DNA from: Paenibacillus amylolyticus | GTDB taxonomy: Bacteria > Bacillota > Bacilli > Paenibacillales > Paenibacillaceae | Assembly (NCBI RefSeq): GCF_003719335.1 | Contig: NZ_RIAS01000005.1 | Coordinates: 62,001 to 126,000, forward strand | Direction of reading: 5' to 3' | DNA length: 64,000 bases | Shown here: one piece after another, positions 16,577 to 25,305 of the stretch | Position numbering within the stretch: position 1 is the first letter of the stretch | How the letters are laid out: each line of letters starts with the position of its first letter | Made by a program: the position numbers and the translations under genes | Notes under the pieces: generated by a model | Told to the model about the DNA's origin: nothing | What the model saw: the letters and a program-made list of their open reading frames with translations, nothing else | The model's database searches: none

Positions 16577-17412
16577 CAGTTCTCCTCATAGATTTCATGC
16601 ACCCGTTGAAGTACAGCAGAGCTTTGCTCGTGAAAACGAAGGCGTGCTGCCTTATTGTTAACCAGAAACGCACCGGAATCATGCTTCACGCTTCCGAGCA
16701 CCGCGTCATGAAGCAGTGATGCACCTCGACTCGGGTGAGAGAAGAATAGCTTCATAAGAGGTTTGATATAGAAGGGCAAACCGGATGTTTTGTTGCTTCT
16801 TAGCGTGTTGTTTCCACCGGGATCAACACTAAGAAGCCGAATGCCATCCACCATAGCACTGGATGCTGCCTCAGCTGTCCATAATGAGAGAGCAAGCTTG
16901 GACGCAGCGTAAGGGCCAAACAGCTTTTTGAACGAAGTTGGCCGTTCCAGTGTATCAAGGTCGAATGTCTTCATCATGCGAAAAGCAGTTGAGGAGGTGT
17001 TCACTACGGTTTTCATCTTCCCTTGGCGGAGCAACTCATACAGTTCCCGATAAATGATATAAGGAACCACCGTCTGAAGCTCAAAATGCAGCTCCCGCCC
17101 CTGATCGGAGTATTGAAGGGTTGATGTGCTCCCGCCTGCATTGTTGAACAGGACGTCAATGGTATCGGTCTGTGATCGAATCTGGTCCAGTGCTGAGCGA
17201 AGGCTGGCATAATTCGTGAAATTGGCTTGAACGGCTCGCAACTGACCTGAGCTTAATGCGGACTGAATTACACGATCGTCTGCTGGAAACGCGGAGCGGT
17301 TAAGACCGATAATCTGCCATTGATTCGGTAGAAGCTGCTTTGTAAGCTCCAGGCCGATGCCTGAAGATGAGCCTGTGATTACGGCAGTGCGAAGCGGATT
17401 TACTTGGTTCAT
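16570..17412 (-). CDS. Short-chain dehydrogenase/reductase
   Basis: The 280-residue protein has the SDR cofactor motif TGSSSGIG (about residues 14-21), NNAGG (about 90-94), a catalytic Ser region (VVNTSS) and YAASK (about 166-170) with the Tyr and Lys of the active site. The C-terminal part resembles retinol-dehydrogenase or light-dependent protochlorophyllide-reductase-like SDRs. A strong GAGGAGG lies before ATG 17412. It is divergent from a merR gene and its own promoter has a MerR-type 19-bp spacer containing the same palindrome, so the regulator probably controls it. The substrate is unknown. Confidence 0.88.
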   Translation of the reverse strand: MNQVNPLRTAVITGSSSGIGLELTKQLLPNQWQIIGLNRSAFPADDRVIQSALSSGQLRAVQANFTNYASLRSALDQIRSQTDTIDVLFNNAGGSTSTLQYSDQGRELHFELQTVVPYIIYRELYELLRQGKMKTVVNTSSTAFRMMKTFDLDTLERPTSFKKLFGPYAASKLALSLWTAEAASSAMVDGIRLLSVDPGGNNTLRSNKTSGLPFYIKPLMKLFFSHPSRGASLLHDAVLGSVKHDSGAFLVNNKAARLRFHEQSSAVLQRVHEIYEENWT

Positions 17413-17508
17413 TTAGATGACCTCCTCATGTATTCGAGTTATATCAGAATCAATCGGTGTGCAATACAAAGAGCAAGTGAGTTTACCGATTAATCTGCAC
17501 GAGAGGTC

Positions 17509-17539
17509 ATTCTACAATTTGGAGCAGGCTCCAAGTCAA
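17509..17539 (-). promoter_or_regulatory. MerR-type promoter of the SDR gene
   Basis: On the minus strand -35 TTGACT (complement 17534-17539) and -10 TAGAAT (complement 17509-17514) are separated by 19 bp, too long for unaided RNA polymerase. The spacer holds the dyad TTGGAGC-CT-GCTCCAA. This is the classic geometry for activation by MerR proteins that untwist the spacer. Confidence 0.8.
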
Positions 17540-17554
17540 GAGTAGATTTCAGGC

Positions 17555-17585
17555 TTGACTTGGAGCCAGCTCCAAGTTATATGAT
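17555..17585 (+). promoter_or_regulatory. MerR-type promoter of the merR gene
   Basis: -35 TTGACT (17555-17560) and -10 TATGAT (17580-17585) are separated by 19 bp that contain the dyad CTTGGAGC-CA-GCTCCAAG. It nearly mirrors the SDR promoter 20 bp away. Both genes should respond to the same regulator. Confidence 0.8.
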
Positions 17586-17616
17586 AGAGAGAAGTATGGG
17601 TATGGGAGGGCTAATG

Positions 17617-18051
17617 ATGAGTGAGCAAAGTATGTTCTCCATTCATGAGACATCGGAGCGGTCGGGGTTATCCAAAGATACCATCCGTTATTACGAGAAA
17701 ATTGGTCTGCTTCCCCGTGCGGAACGTAAAGCAAGTAGCCACAGGGTCTATTCGGAACAGGACATCCAGACGATGAGTCTGATTACTTGTCTGAAGAAAA
17801 CGGGCATGTCTCTTGAGGAGATGAAGCCATTTCTTCGGATGTCGCTGGAGTCGGATTTGAACGATTTCCCGGAGGAACGGGAGATGCTCGTCAATTATCA
17901 GAAAAAAGTAGAAGAGCAGATCACCTCTCTGCAGCAGGTCGTTGATTTTATTCAGAATAAGCTTGAGCAGCGCAGCATGTTTCCTGAGCAGTGTTCGCTG
18001 GAAGCAGAGAATCTAGTGACAGGGATCGCCAAAAAGAAAACTTTCTCTTGA
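17617..18051 (+). CDS. MerR-family transcriptional regulator
   Basis: The 144-residue protein has the MerR N-terminal winged helix (FSIHETSERSGLSKDTIRYY, then EKIGLLP and the wing HRVYSEQDIQTM) followed by a dimerisation coiled coil (about 85-125). The C-terminus has one Cys (PEQCSLE) but no metal-binding cluster, so it more likely senses an organic compound or stress; SDR neighbours of this type are common. ATG 17617 follows GGGAGGG; ATGs further upstream lie in or before the -10 region of its own promoter and cannot be used. Confidence 0.9.
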   Translation: MSEQSMFSIHETSERSGLSKDTIRYYEKIGLLPRAERKASSHRVYSEQDIQTMSLITCLKKTGMSLEEMKPFLRMSLESDLNDFPEEREMLVNYQKKVEEQITSLQQVVDFIQNKLEQRSMFPEQCSLEAENLVTGIAKKKTFS

Positions 18052-18113
18052 TGGAATATGACATGTAATGGAATATAAGATGTACGAAGGATATGGGGAA
18101 AAGGAGTCAAGTG

Positions 18114-19022
18114 ATGACATTACAACAACTTAAATATGTAATCGAGGTCGCCACACACGGATCGATGAACGAAGCCGCCAAACGTTTGTTTATCTCCCAA
18201 CCGAGCTTATCGAATGCGATTCGCGATCTTGAACAGGAGCTTCGTATTACCATTTTTGAACGGACCAATAAAGGCATTACTCTTTCCAAAGAAGGAGTGG
18301 AGTTTCTAAGTTATGCACGTCAGGTTGTCGAACAGGCCGAATTGCTGGAGAATCGTTATCTGAATGCGAAGCCTTCTCCGCAGCATTTTTCGGTATCCAC
18401 CCAGCACTACGCTTTTGCCGTGAATGCATTTGTAAGGCTTGTTCAGCAGCATGGTCATGATGAATATGAACTTGCACTGCGCGAGACTAAGACGTATGAG
18501 ATCATTCAGGATGTAAAAAGCCTTCGGAGTGAGATTGGCATCCTCTATCTGAACGAATTCAACAGCAAAGTCATCAACAAATTGTTGAAGGATGCCGGAC
18601 TTGTGTTTACAAGCCTGTTTACAGCGAAACCACATATTTTCATCAGTGTGAACAATCCGCTTGCAAAGCAGGAGTCCGTGGCTATTGAGCAGCTTCAGGA
18701 TTATCCTTACTTGTCCTTTGACCAGGGGGAGTATAATTCTTTTCATTTTTCCGAAGAAATTCTGAGTACGTTATCTCATCCGAAAAGCATTCAGGTGAAC
18801 GACCGGGCAACTTTATTTAATCTGCTTATCGGTCTGAACGGGTATACGATCTCGACTGGAGTGCTTAGCGCCGATCTGAACGGCAACGAGATCATTCCGG
18901 TTCCGCTCGAATGTGAAGAGTCCATCAATGTCGGGTGGATTTGCCATAAAAGCACGTCACTTTCCAATCTCGGCGTGGCTTATGTGCAGGCATTACACGA
19001 AGCGATTGGTTTGCAAGATTGA
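18114..19022 (+). CDS. LysR-family transcriptional regulator
   Basis: The 302-residue protein has the LysR helix-turn-helix (LKYVIEVATHGSMNEAAKRL, ISQPSLSNAIRDLEQEL; residues about 5-60) and a two-lobed effector domain (from about residue 90) with SVSTQHYAF and YLSFDQGEYNSFHFSEE. Proteins of this kind in Firmicutes include CysL/YwbI-like regulators. ATG 18114 has AAGGAG 9 nt upstream; in-frame ATG 18093 does not. The next gene on the same strand starts 64 bp later. The target and effector are not deducible. Confidence 0.9.
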   Translation: MTLQQLKYVIEVATHGSMNEAAKRLFISQPSLSNAIRDLEQELRITIFERTNKGITLSKEGVEFLSYARQVVEQAELLENRYLNAKPSPQHFSVSTQHYAFAVNAFVRLVQQHGHDEYELALRETKTYEIIQDVKSLRSEIGILYLNEFNSKVINKLLKDAGLVFTSLFTAKPHIFISVNNPLAKQESVAIEQLQDYPYLSFDQGEYNSFHFSEEILSTLSHPKSIQVNDRATLFNLLIGLNGYTISTGVLSADLNGNEIIPVPLECEESINVGWICHKSTSLSNLGVAYVQALHEAIGLQD

Positions 19023-19086
19023 TTACACAGGTTCTTTGTAATATTGATTTCATAGGTTCAACGTATCATCCGAAGGGAGCAGGAAG

Positions 19087-19821
19087 TTGAGAGTACTATA
19101 CCGGAATAAAAGTGAGCAGCATGAATTGACTGTGTACGAGACGAAAAGGCTTTACGGGGAAAAAGGACATTTTCGCGTATTGCAGTTCTCCAATGATGCC
19201 GTGCAGGGGGCGATTGATTTAGAGCAACCTTCCAGAATTGTTCTAGAGTACCCGAGGGCCATGCTGCACCTGATGGAGCGAAATAATCCGCATTACAATC
19301 GTGTATTCGTCGTGGGGCAGGGTATTGGCACAATTCCTTCATATCTGTCTGATCGACAAGTTAAAGTGGCGGAGCTGGATACAGAGGTTGTGGAAATCAG
19401 TCAGCACTTTTTTGGATACAAAGGGTCACCCGTCCTGGTGGGTGATGGACGAGAACTGCTGGAACGAGAGCAGACTGCGACGTACGATTATATCGTTATA
19501 GATGCATTTACGGCAACGGGCACACCAGAACAGTTTACAAACCGTTCTTTTTTTAACATGGCAAAAGACAAACTGTATGCGGGTGGTGCTGTGCTGCTTA
19601 ATGTGTTTGGACGTTCTGGAAACGATCAGCTTGTCAATGCAATCTACACAACGCTTGCAATAGAATTTCCCTATGTCCGTGCCTTTGCACTTCCGGCCGA
19701 GACCAATGACGTCCAGAATCGCATATTGATGGGCAGTCTTCGTCCAATTGATGTTCGGATGAGGTATATGGCGGGCTTTGTGGAGCAAAACCTGGAAGAG
19801 GGTTATATCATTGAAGGATAA
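19087..19821 (+). CDS. Spermidine-synthase-like methyltransferase-fold protein
   Basis: The 244-residue protein has the polyamine-synthase/SAM-binding fold: VFVVGQGIGTIPSYL (glycine-rich loop, about residues 76-90), VAELDTEVVEIS (acidic residue at the end of strand 2, about 96-107), VGDGRELL and YDYIVIDAFTATGTPEQ. The initial lobe is short, and the classic aminopropyltransferase GGGDGG signature is replaced by GQGIGT. It may therefore be a relative of spermidine synthase rather than a true one. TTG 19087 is the start, preceded by GGAGCAGGAAG. It follows the LysR gene and may share its transcript. Confidence 0.75.
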   Translation: MRVLYRNKSEQHELTVYETKRLYGEKGHFRVLQFSNDAVQGAIDLEQPSRIVLEYPRAMLHLMERNNPHYNRVFVVGQGIGTIPSYLSDRQVKVAELDTEVVEISQHFFGYKGSPVLVGDGRELLEREQTATYDYIVIDAFTATGTPEQFTNRSFFNMAKDKLYAGGAVLLNVFGRSGNDQLVNAIYTTLAIEFPYVRAFALPAETNDVQNRILMGSLRPIDVRMRYMAGFVEQNLEEGYIIEG

Positions 19822-19985
19822 CTAGATGAAGAGAATTCGCTGATTTCCCGGAGGTAGTATTTTGTCATGAATTCGTCAATCCTATAAATAAATGTTAAGA
19901 TATCTCGTTCTCTTCATTGTTTCTTAACAACTTTATTATATGATGATATAGGTATGCTTTTTTATGAAAATCCGGGGGAAGCAAA

Positions 19986-21608
19986 ATGATTGCAAATAAA
20001 AAAAAATCCAGATTACGCAGAAAAGTAAAGAAGTTCAAAAAAGTCAGTCTTGCCGCATTGTTTGGTGGTTTCGTTACCATTTCCGTATTAATGACGCTAA
20101 CGATCATGGTAATTACCTCGTATACCACACAGAAACAATCTCTTATCAACAATACTCTCTCGGTTAACTATGCGAGTGCTGTACAGATGAGTCAAACGTT
20201 AAACTCCTTATTTGAATCCATGAAAAAAAGCTTAAAGTATGGAGCCGCACATTTCAAAGACGTCGATTTCAATGATATGGAGAAGCTGAACACTGCGCTG
20301 GATCTCATCCATAATAGCAGTGATTATTTTAACGCTGTGGTTTTGACAGACAAGATGGGGCTTGTACTGTCGAGATCACCGTATTCTCAGGCCAGCATTG
20401 GTAGACATGTGAGCTCCGAGGCGGCCAAAGCGGCGATCAAATCAAAAGCCGCATACGTATCGGATGCCTACCTCACACCGCGAACGAATCGTAGAATTGT
20501 TTTTCTCAGTGAACCGATTGTTGATCCGGTGGGGAAGTTCAAAGGCATGATTAGTGGCAGCATCTATTTGCAGGAAAATAATATACTCGATTTGTCGTTT
20601 GGAAGTCAACTTAAAACCGATAACGGAACATACTTTTTTATAGTTGACCATAAAGGAACGTTGCTTTTTCATCCCAACGTCAGCCGAATTGGCAGAGATA
20701 TTAGGGATAATACCGTGGTGCAGAAACTGATAAAAAATCAGACAGGTCAAGAGCAATATACGAATTTGGATGGGATTAATACGCTTGCAGGATATTACAA
20801 AGTTCCAGCAACCGACTGGGGAGTGGTTGTCGTATCTCCAACCCAAATCGTATATGATCAGTTAAACCGTCAGATTGGACTGTTGCTGCTTTACATAGCT
20901 GTGCCGTTTATATTGTTGACTCTAATTGTGTTAAGAGTTGCGCGGAAGCTGGTACATCCGTTTGTATTCTTGGCTGATCTTGTGCAGCAAGTGGACAAAG
21001 GGCGGGTGGAGTTACCTGTCGTGAAGCCGCATTGGAACAGGGAAGCTGATTTGCTTACCCGAACAGTTCTTGGAGCCCTGGCAAGTTTCAGAAACAAGAC
21101 GGATCAGTTGGTGTATGATGCGAGAACGGACGCATTAACAGGTTTGAATAATCGCAGAACCTTTGAGGAAGTGATTCAGGCATGGACTCATGATGAGAAT
21201 CCATTTGCAATCATTGTTCTCGATATCGACCGCTTTAAGTTAATTAATGATACCTATGGTCATTCGACCGGAGATGAGGTTTTAAAACAGATCGCGAAGT
21301 TGATTCAGATGTCTGTAAGGCCTGAGGATGTTTGTTTTCGGTTTGGCGGTGAAGAGTTTGTTGTACTGTTGAGGGATTATGATTCGAAGAAGGCGTATGA
21401 GATAGCCGAACGCATTCGGATTTCGGTTGAAGAAAGCGTGCTCGCTGTTGATCGTACGGTTACGATATCCGCAGGCATTGCTGAATTTCCAATGCATTCC
21501 CGCTTGGAAACGGAATTGTTTCATCTTGCAGATAATGCGCTCTATCTGGCCAAAGAAGAGGGGCGCAATCGGACCGTTATCATTCAGACGGTGGAACAAG
21601 CAGAATAG
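19986..21608 (+). CDS. Membrane diguanylate cyclase with dCache sensor
   Basis: The 540-residue protein has a Lys/Arg-rich N-terminus, a first membrane segment (about 22-45), an extracytoplasmic dCache sensor (about 50-295), a second membrane segment (about 297-318), a short HAMP-like linker and a GGDEF domain (about 375-535). The active-site motif is GGEEF (454-458), intact. RPED lies five residues before it, the RxxD inhibitory site for product feedback. It should make cyclic di-GMP in response to an extracellular ligand. The gene is monocistronic with a terminator after it; the start follows GGGGGAAG. Confidence 0.93.
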   Translation: MIANKKKSRLRRKVKKFKKVSLAALFGGFVTISVLMTLTIMVITSYTTQKQSLINNTLSVNYASAVQMSQTLNSLFESMKKSLKYGAAHFKDVDFNDMEKLNTALDLIHNSSDYFNAVVLTDKMGLVLSRSPYSQASIGRHVSSEAAKAAIKSKAAYVSDAYLTPRTNRRIVFLSEPIVDPVGKFKGMISGSIYLQENNILDLSFGSQLKTDNGTYFFIVDHKGTLLFHPNVSRIGRDIRDNTVVQKLIKNQTGQEQYTNLDGINTLAGYYKVPATDWGVVVVSPTQIVYDQLNRQIGLLLLYIAVPFILLTLIVLRVARKLVHPFVFLADLVQQVDKGRVELPVVKPHWNREADLLTRTVLGALASFRNKTDQLVYDARTDALTGLNNRRTFEEVIQAWTHDENPFAIIVLDIDRFKLINDTYGHSTGDEVLKQIAKLIQMSVRPEDVCFRFGGEEFVVLLRDYDSKKAYEIAERIRISVEESVLAVDRTVTISAGIAEFPMHSRLETELFHLADNALYLAKEEGRNRTVIIQTVEQAE

Positions 21609-21640
21609 TAGCACTGAAAACAAAGGAAGAGAAGAACCCG

Positions 21641-21673
21641 AACAGACCCTTATGGACAGGGTCTGTTTCTGTT
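21641..21673 (+). terminator. Terminator of the diguanylate cyclase gene
   Basis: A perfect 9-bp stem (AACAGACCC with GGGTCTGTT) and a 9-nt loop is followed by TCTGTTTCT. It lies just before the stop of the convergent oxidoreductase gene. Confidence 0.75.
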
Positions 21674-21674
21674 T

Positions 21675-22667
21675 CTATATGAAAGATGACAGGATTCGGT
21701 CACATAAAGCCATCGTGCGAACATTATCACGGGCGCTTGAGAGTGGAACGGCCCCCGTCTGACAGCAGGTCATAAAGTGTCTCATTTCGCCTACAAAACC
21801 ACGCAGATAAAGATCCCTATGGGCACCAGACATTGGCGTGCCGGAAGGTGTGTATACCGAGTCGTGTTCTCCAAGGGACTTCCATGGAAGCTGATTTCCT
21901 CTATAAGTTTCATGGATTGTAAGTTTGGTGATCTCATCGGCTAGTGCAAATCCGTGCTCAAAAGTAACTAGAACACTTTCGCTTTCACGTGACCATGCAC
22001 TCATTCCTGTAAAATAGGCACTGCCCGTAACACCTTGATCAAAAATCAAGGAAATGCTCTGGTTAATATGATTTCCGTCTCTTACAGTAGTTCCGGTTAC
22101 TTGCGTGACTTCGCCAAATAAATAGCGCATGAGATCCACCATATGTATGGCAGCAAGTTTTATGAACTGTTCTTCATTTTCGCAAAAGGGCGTGCTATCT
22201 ACGGCAAATTTCATCTGGAACGAGCGCACTTTACCGAGTGTTCTCTCATCAATGAGTGCCTTGAGTTTCTGATAAATCGGAGCATAACGTTTCATAAAAC
22301 CGACCATGACCACAACATCAGCCTGATCTGCTGCTTCGGCCACCTTTTCGGCTTCTTCTGCAGTCCAGCCGAGAGGTTTGTCCACATAGACATGTTTACC
22401 GGCCCCAATGCATTCCAGAGCAAGTTTGGTTTGATCCGCAGGCTGAGCAACGACGACGACCCCGTCACAGGTTTCCTGCTCCAGCATTTGGCGAATATGA
22501 TTATAGGCTTGACCGGAACTGCCAAAGCGCACCAGGGCCGCCTGAGAACGTTCGAGATTCCTTGTAGCCACAGCCTGAATGGTTGCGCCTGCTTCGATCG
22601 CTGCAGGGTAAATATTCGTGGAGGCATGAAATCCAGCACCAATAAAACATAGTTTTGAATTTTGCAA
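21675..22667 (-). CDS. Gfo/Idh/MocA-family oxidoreductase
   Basis: The 330-residue protein begins LCFIGAGFHASTNIYPA (NAD(P)-binding loop) and contains EQETCDGVVVVAQPADQT, then HVYVDKPLGWTAEEA with the conserved K of the DKPL (EKP-like) motif, and AAIHMVDLMRYLFGEVTQV. These are typical of sugar or inositol dehydrogenase-like enzymes. The start is TTG 22667, with AGGAG 8 nt upstream. It is a single gene, so the substrate is unknown. A perfect 12-bp palindrome lies about 90 bp upstream. Confidence 0.87.
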   Translation of the reverse strand: MQNSKLCFIGAGFHASTNIYPAAIEAGATIQAVATRNLERSQAALVRFGSSGQAYNHIRQMLEQETCDGVVVVAQPADQTKLALECIGAGKHVYVDKPLGWTAEEAEKVAEAADQADVVVMVGFMKRYAPIYQKLKALIDERTLGKVRSFQMKFAVDSTPFCENEEQFIKLAAIHMVDLMRYLFGEVTQVTGTTVRDGNHINQSISLIFDQGVTGSAYFTGMSAWSRESESVLVTFEHGFALADEITKLTIHETYRGNQLPWKSLGEHDSVYTPSGTPMSGAHRDLYLRGFVGEMRHFMTCCQTGAVPLSSARDNVRTMALCDRILSSFI

Positions 22668-22754
22668 ATCAAAGACTCCTTCGTTGGTTTATATGCTTTA
22701 TTTCAGTATGAAATTTCTATTGATAAACATAGCCGGTTTGGATTAGTGAAAAAA

Positions 22755-22766
22755 GGACATATGTCC
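22755..22766. promoter_or_regulatory. Perfect 12-bp palindrome between the oxidoreductase and tRNA genes
   Basis: GGACATATGTCC is fully self-complementary and lies in the divergent intergenic region, 88 bp upstream of the oxidoreductase start. It could be a repressor site for that gene; no protein can be assigned. Confidence 0.35.
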
Positions 22767-22789
22767 CTCTATAGGGTTGAAAAAAGTTG

Positions 22790-22818
22790 TTGCATTATAA
22801 ATTTGAAGCATGTATACT
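22790..22818 (+). promoter_or_regulatory. Promoter of the tRNA-Leu gene
   Basis: TTGCAT (22790-22795) and TATACT (22813-22818) are separated by 17 bp, about 70 nt before the mature tRNA. Confidence 0.7.
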
Positions 22819-22889
22819 CTGAATTACGGTAAAACAAGGAATTGCTTCACCGGAATGCTTTTCATCGATGATGAAGAGATACATAATAT

Positions 22890-22974
<85 letters not shown>

Positions 22975-22978
22975 TAAC

Positions 22979-23029
22979 AAAAAAAGGTTTGTACGTTGCC
23001 CGGTTGGGAAGTGTACAAGCCTTTTTTTT
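22979..23029 (+). terminator. Terminator of the tRNA gene
   Basis: A 14-bp stem with one wobble (AAAAAGGTTTGTAC with GTACAAGCCTTTTT) ends in a run of T. Confidence 0.85.
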
Positions 23030-23121
23030 GTTTGCTTTTCTTTGTTAAGGGAGAGGGCTGAGCAGAAGTTAGGGATTCGTTACCTGCTGTGTAGTACAGT
23101 GTAGGACCGCGTTAGATGAAA

Positions 23122-23313
23122 TTAACGTTCCTGAATCCGGTTATACCAAATTTTACTGGTCAGCAAACCTGAAAGAATACCAGCTAAACCGCATAGAGCA
23201 ACACTAAGCATTAACTGAACAGGGGAGAAACGAAACAGAAACGCGATTCCGCTGCCAAAGGTGGTTCCTGCGAGAAAGCCCAAGGCGATCCCCAGATGTT
23301 TGGAAGTTTTCAT
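23122..23313 (-). CDS. Small membrane protein, 63 aa, unknown
   Basis: The product is almost entirely two hydrophobic helices (HLGIALGFLAGTTFGSGIAF and VALCGLAGILSGLL) with Gly-rich faces and a short basic C-terminus (KIWYNRIQER). ATG 23313 is preferred, with AGGTGA upstream; the frame extends to GTG 23322, which has a poorer site. The family is not recognised, and the strand and spacing suggest a single-gene unit. Confidence 0.6.
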   Translation of the reverse strand: MKTSKHLGIALGFLAGTTFGSGIAFLFRFSPVQLMLSVALCGLAGILSGLLTSKIWYNRIQER

Positions 23314-23493
23314 TTTATTCACCTGCTTCTAAAATAAAAGTATGGAGTGGTTCATTTTTGGATCAGGATAGTTGGTTGTTTGCGTACGTATCCAACATTT
23401 ATGTAATGTAATGATTCGTTCGCTGTACAGTTTCATTTTGTAGTTTTTTTAGGTGAATTATGCATCGTTCATCATTCTGGCGTATCCAATTTA

Positions 23494-23531
23494 AATAGGC
23501 TCTGGCCCCCGAGAGGGGCGCAGAGCCTATT
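23494..23531 (-). terminator. Terminator of the tandem-HTH gene
   Basis: A long GC-rich stem (AATAGGCTCTG with CAGAGCCTATT plus an inner CCCC/GGGG) with a 5-nt loop follows the stop at 23546 on the minus strand. Confidence 0.85.
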
Positions 23532-23545
23532 GGCTGTTCACTGTT

Positions 23546-24142
23546 TTATTGATTTCGACGATCCTTAAGAATGACATCTGCGAACAGAATAGTTTTCGGG
23601 ATGCGGAAAAATTGTTCCGCTTGTTCCTGAAACGCGGCAGAAGGCAGCGTCCCCTGATGCAGCCATTTGCGGAAAGTGCCGGGATGAACCCCGATCCAGT
23701 GGCTGACATCTGTCACCGACAAATCATGGACCATACACAGGCCGGTCAAAATACGGTTACTCACTGGAGAGCGGGTTACCGTCCGCTTCATAAAGCGGGA
23801 AGGCTCAGGTTGACAGATGACAGGACTATTGCGCACAACCTCTTCATTAAAAAGAATATGGCGCGGGTAGCCTAGCAACTGACAGGTCTTGTCCAGATTG
23901 GTACTGCCGGGTATTCGCCCTTCATACACCCACGCGCTTACACTGCGTGAGGAGATCGAGAGGTCTTCAGCGAGCTGAGACAATTTAATATCGTTGGCCA
24001 TCAGCACGGCAAGAAGAACACGATTGCGGATTTGACAGCGTGTCGGTTTGCGGAACCGTTTAACACGGACACCTTTTCCCAAATATTTACGGTTGATCAG
24101 AGACCACGCCTGGATGGAATGTTGTTCTGGTTGATTAGGCAT
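23546..24142 (-). CDS. Protein with two tandem XRE-like helix-turn-helix domains
   Basis: The 198-residue protein consists of a basic N-terminus (residues about 15-40) and two repeats of about 65 residues. Each begins NRVLLAV or NRILTGL. The HTH cores are KLSQLAEDLSISSRSVSAWV and SVTDVSHWIGVHPGTFRKWL, and each repeat closes with an amphipathic segment (HILFNEEVV, TILFADVIL). The repeats are clearly related to each other, pointing to an internal duplication. ATG 24142 follows CGGAGG; the longer frame starting at 24166 lacks a site. A single polypeptide with two DNA-binding modules could bind a long asymmetric operator. It stands alone, next to an orphan holin gene. Confidence 0.75.
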   Translation of the reverse strand: MPNQPEQHSIQAWSLINRKYLGKGVRVKRFRKPTRCQIRNRVLLAVLMANDIKLSQLAEDLSISSRSVSAWVYEGRIPGSTNLDKTCQLLGYPRHILFNEEVVRNSPVICQPEPSRFMKRTVTRSPVSNRILTGLCMVHDLSVTDVSHWIGVHPGTFRKWLHQGTLPSAAFQEQAEQFFRIPKTILFADVILKDRRNQ

Positions 24143-24599
24143 ATTTCCTCCGATTTTTTTAACCAAATACTACAATAAATAAAGGGGTACTTTCAAGTGC
24201 CGCAATTACTGGTTTGAAAACCGCTTGTGCGTCATTCTACATGAAAGAGGGAACTATGAACTAGACCTCTTGCGAAACACATCCTAGTATATTCCTAGAT
24301 TACAATGATTCACTAAAAAAGATGGAATGAATTGTACGAGATCACAAATTAATTAGTTCTATATACCTATTACTGGGTCTTTAGAACTTTTGTGTTGTTT
24401 TTGTTGATTTCATGCTGTTTTCCACCTGAACTCTCACTCTATTTGTGAATCTGCTTTTGGTGTTCAACCCAAAAAGGTGCACAAATCTGAAATGATAAAT
24501 CCGCATGTTCAGCAAGACAGATGAACGGTCACAATCTCTCATTCTCACATATATTGTAGGGTGCTCAAACCAAGAAAGAACAAGGGAGAGGTGAGGAAC
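24143..24599. other. Gene-free AT-rich intergenic region
   Basis: These 457 bases separate the divergent tandem-HTH and holin genes. No open frame, tRNA or strong hairpin was seen. It should contain both promoters, but no -35/-10 pair stood out convincingly. Confidence 0.5.
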
Positions 24600-25175
24600 G
24601 TGAGCCCAGCGGTGAGTTCGGTTACTGCTATTTCGGGAGCGGTTGTGACGTTCGCTTTTGGCGGGTGGGATCAGCTGCTTAGTCTGCTTGCGATCGCAAT
24701 GGCCATTGATTATGTTACAGGTCTGGCGGCGGCGGTGAGAACGGGAACGGGATTGAACAGTAACATCGGCTTCTGGGGACTTGCGCGAAAAGGGCTAATG
24801 CTGACCGTTGTTCTGCTTGCTCACCGTATTGATCTGATTATGGGAACCGATATTATTAAGGGAGGAGCTATTTATTTTTACTTGGTCAATGAACTAATCT
24901 CAATAACAGAGAATTATGCTAGGATTGGACTGCCTTTACCTACCAAGCTCAGACAGGCTATCGCAGTACTTAAGAAACAAGAGGAACAGAATAGTCTGCC
25001 TGACCGGGAATGGAACATGCCTCAGCCAACTTCTGCTAGCCCTTCCTCCGTGAAAGAAGACGTTCAAACAAAAGAAGATGTTCAAACCGTGCAAGGTGAG
25101 GAGAAGGAGCCTGAGGATGGGGGAGTGTCCTCTGATACGTCGGATAAGTCGAAATTAACCAAGGATCAGCATTAG
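24600..25175 (+). CDS. Phage-type holin family protein, orphan
   Basis: The 191-residue protein has the holin 4 family pattern: several hydrophobic segments within the first 110 residues (VTAISGAVVTFAFGGWDQLL, LAIAMAIDYVTGLAAAV, GLARKGLMLTVVLLAH, YFYLVNELISITEN) and the conserved IDYVTG and GFWGLARKG. The family includes phage holins and toxin-secretion holins such as TcdE-like proteins. The C-terminal tail (about 130-191) is charged and contains a tandem KEDVQT duplication. GTG 24600 after GGAGAGGTGAGG is preferred over GTG 24561. No endolysin or phage gene lies nearby, so it may be a domesticated or sporulation/secretion-related holin. Confidence 0.8.
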   Translation: MSPAVSSVTAISGAVVTFAFGGWDQLLSLLAIAMAIDYVTGLAAAVRTGTGLNSNIGFWGLARKGLMLTVVLLAHRIDLIMGTDIIKGGAIYFYLVNELISITENYARIGLPLPTKLRQAIAVLKKQEEQNSLPDREWNMPQPTSASPSSVKEDVQTKEDVQTVQGEEKEPEDGGVSSDTSDKSKLTKDQH

Positions 25176-25305
25176 ATTTATTATCACAGTTCGGGAAACG
25201 CATACAATGCATCCTTTCGTATTAGACGGTGATATGATATATTTTGGATACACGAAACATAGCTAATAGGTTCTAGTTATTAATTCAAACGAGGTGTTTG
25301 CCCAG

